DNA of 6,030 bases from Pseudomonadota bacterium. GTDB lineage: Bacteria > Pseudomonadota > Alphaproteobacteria > Rhizobiales > Kaistiaceae. The stretch spans positions 1 through 6,030 of the forward strand of contig JAEWAD010000077.1 of the NCBI GenBank assembly GCA_023391905.1. The letters are read 5' to 3'. A program made the position numbers and the translations under genes. The notes beneath the pieces are model-generated. The model made no database searches. It was not told the DNA's origin and saw only the letters and a list, made by a program, of their open reading frames with translations. This document shows, one piece after another, positions 5,881 through 6,030 of this stretch (position 1 is its first letter; each line of letters starts with the position of its first letter).

Positions 5881-6030
5881 CTAGACGCGGCGCAGGTGGT
5901 TGTCGAACTGCTCGTGGCGGCGGGCGACCGGGTCGAGCCGGCCGTCGCCGGCTCGCATGACGCGGCCGTCGCCGGCGGTGGCGAGGAAGGCGGCGTCCTC
6001 GGTCGGCGCCACGCCGCATCCGTCCGGCAG
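5881..6030 (-). CDS. C-terminal fragment of a protein, possibly DUF1513 family
   Basis: The minus strand is open from the right edge to a TAG at 5881-5883, encoding the last 49 residues of a gene whose start is outside the window. The segment begins LPDGCGVAPTEDAAFLATAGDGR and ends QFDNHLRRV. The pattern of DGCGVAP, then FLATxGxGR, then a terminal xDNHLxR resembles, from memory, the C-terminus of DUF1513 proteins, which are predicted beta-propellers often encoded beside imelysin and di-heme peroxidase genes in iron-related clusters. AGDGR occurs twice, 8 residues apart, from a 24-base duplication. The reading frame is supported by sensible composition and by a stop abutting the convergent dehydrogenase gene. 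The competing minus-strand frame here encodes an implausible R/P-rich peptide. The family assignment is tentative. Confidence 0.5.
   Translation of the reverse strand: MPDGCGVAPTEDAAFLATAGDGRVMRAGDGRLDPVARRHEQFDNHLRRV
5934..5955. repeat. Perfect 9-bp stem-loop inside the partial gene
   Basis: CGAGCCGGC (5934-5942) and GCCGGCTCG (5947-5955) are exact reverse complements around the 4-base loop CGTC. It lies 57 bases past the stop of the plus-strand dehydrogenase, where the RNA could fold as a terminator-like or 3'-stabilising hairpin, although it is coding on the minus strand. No T-tract follows. Confidence 0.4.
5939..5976. repeat. Two direct 14-bp repeats, 24-base period
   Basis: CGGCCGTCGCCGGC occurs at 5939-5952 and 5963-5976. 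Because the offset is 24 bases it keeps frame and gives the repeated AGDGR in the partial minus-strand protein. It could reflect a repeat of a propeller blade turn or a recent slippage duplication. Confidence 0.5.

Noticed and set aside
5573..6019. Minus-strand open frame across the SDR end and right edge (148 codons)
   Set aside because: The product is almost entirely R, P, S and A and overlaps the SDR gene; the other minus-strand frame ending at 5881 is more protein-like.

Overview
The window looks like ordinary chromosome of a GC-rich alphaproteobacterium, probably in the Hyphomicrobiales (Rhizobiales) sphere. I infer this from the strongly G/C-biased third codon positions, the rarity of CTAG, the rhizobial flavour of the polar-amino-acid ABC transporter and the alphaproteobacterial type of cyclopropane-fatty-acid synthase. 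The genus cannot be named from the sequence alone. I see no rRNA, tRNA, CRISPR array, insertion sequence, integrase or phage gene.

Layout, left to right. (1) Positions 1-1471, plus strand: the 3' part of a polar amino acid ABC transporter operon, with a permease and an ATPase overlapping by 4 bases. The solute-binding protein is not in the window and probably lies just to the left. A 10-bp inverted repeat precedes the permease. (2) Positions 1472-1522: a short convergent gap with a GC-rich stem-loop, a likely shared terminator. (3) Positions 1523-2536, minus strand: a LacI-family repressor. (4) Positions 2537-2746: a divergent promoter region with a LacI-type operator palindrome centred on CG. 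(5) Positions 2747-3988, plus strand: a cyclopropane-fatty-acid-phospholipid synthase (SAM-dependent lipid methyltransferase). (6) Positions 3985-4920, minus strand: an AraC-family regulator with an N-terminal cupin domain. It converges on cfa so tightly that both stop codons lie in one CTAG. (7) Positions 4921-5022: a 102-bp divergent promoter region. (8) Positions 5023-5877, plus strand: a classical short-chain dehydrogenase/reductase with a complete catalytic set. (9) Positions 5881-6030, minus strand: the C-terminal 49 residues of a gene that continues past the right edge, tentatively DUF1513-like.

How the genes work together. The window breaks into independent small units rather than one pathway: an amino acid importer, a LacI/cfa divergent pair, an AraC/SDR divergent pair, and the tail of a further gene. 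The two regulator-target pairings are the most informative part. The LacI protein probably controls its own promoter and perhaps cfa through the palindrome at 2612-2623. The AraC protein probably controls the SDR from the shared 102-bp region. I looked for a previously undescribed system and did not find convincing evidence of one. The findings are modest regulatory and structural observations.
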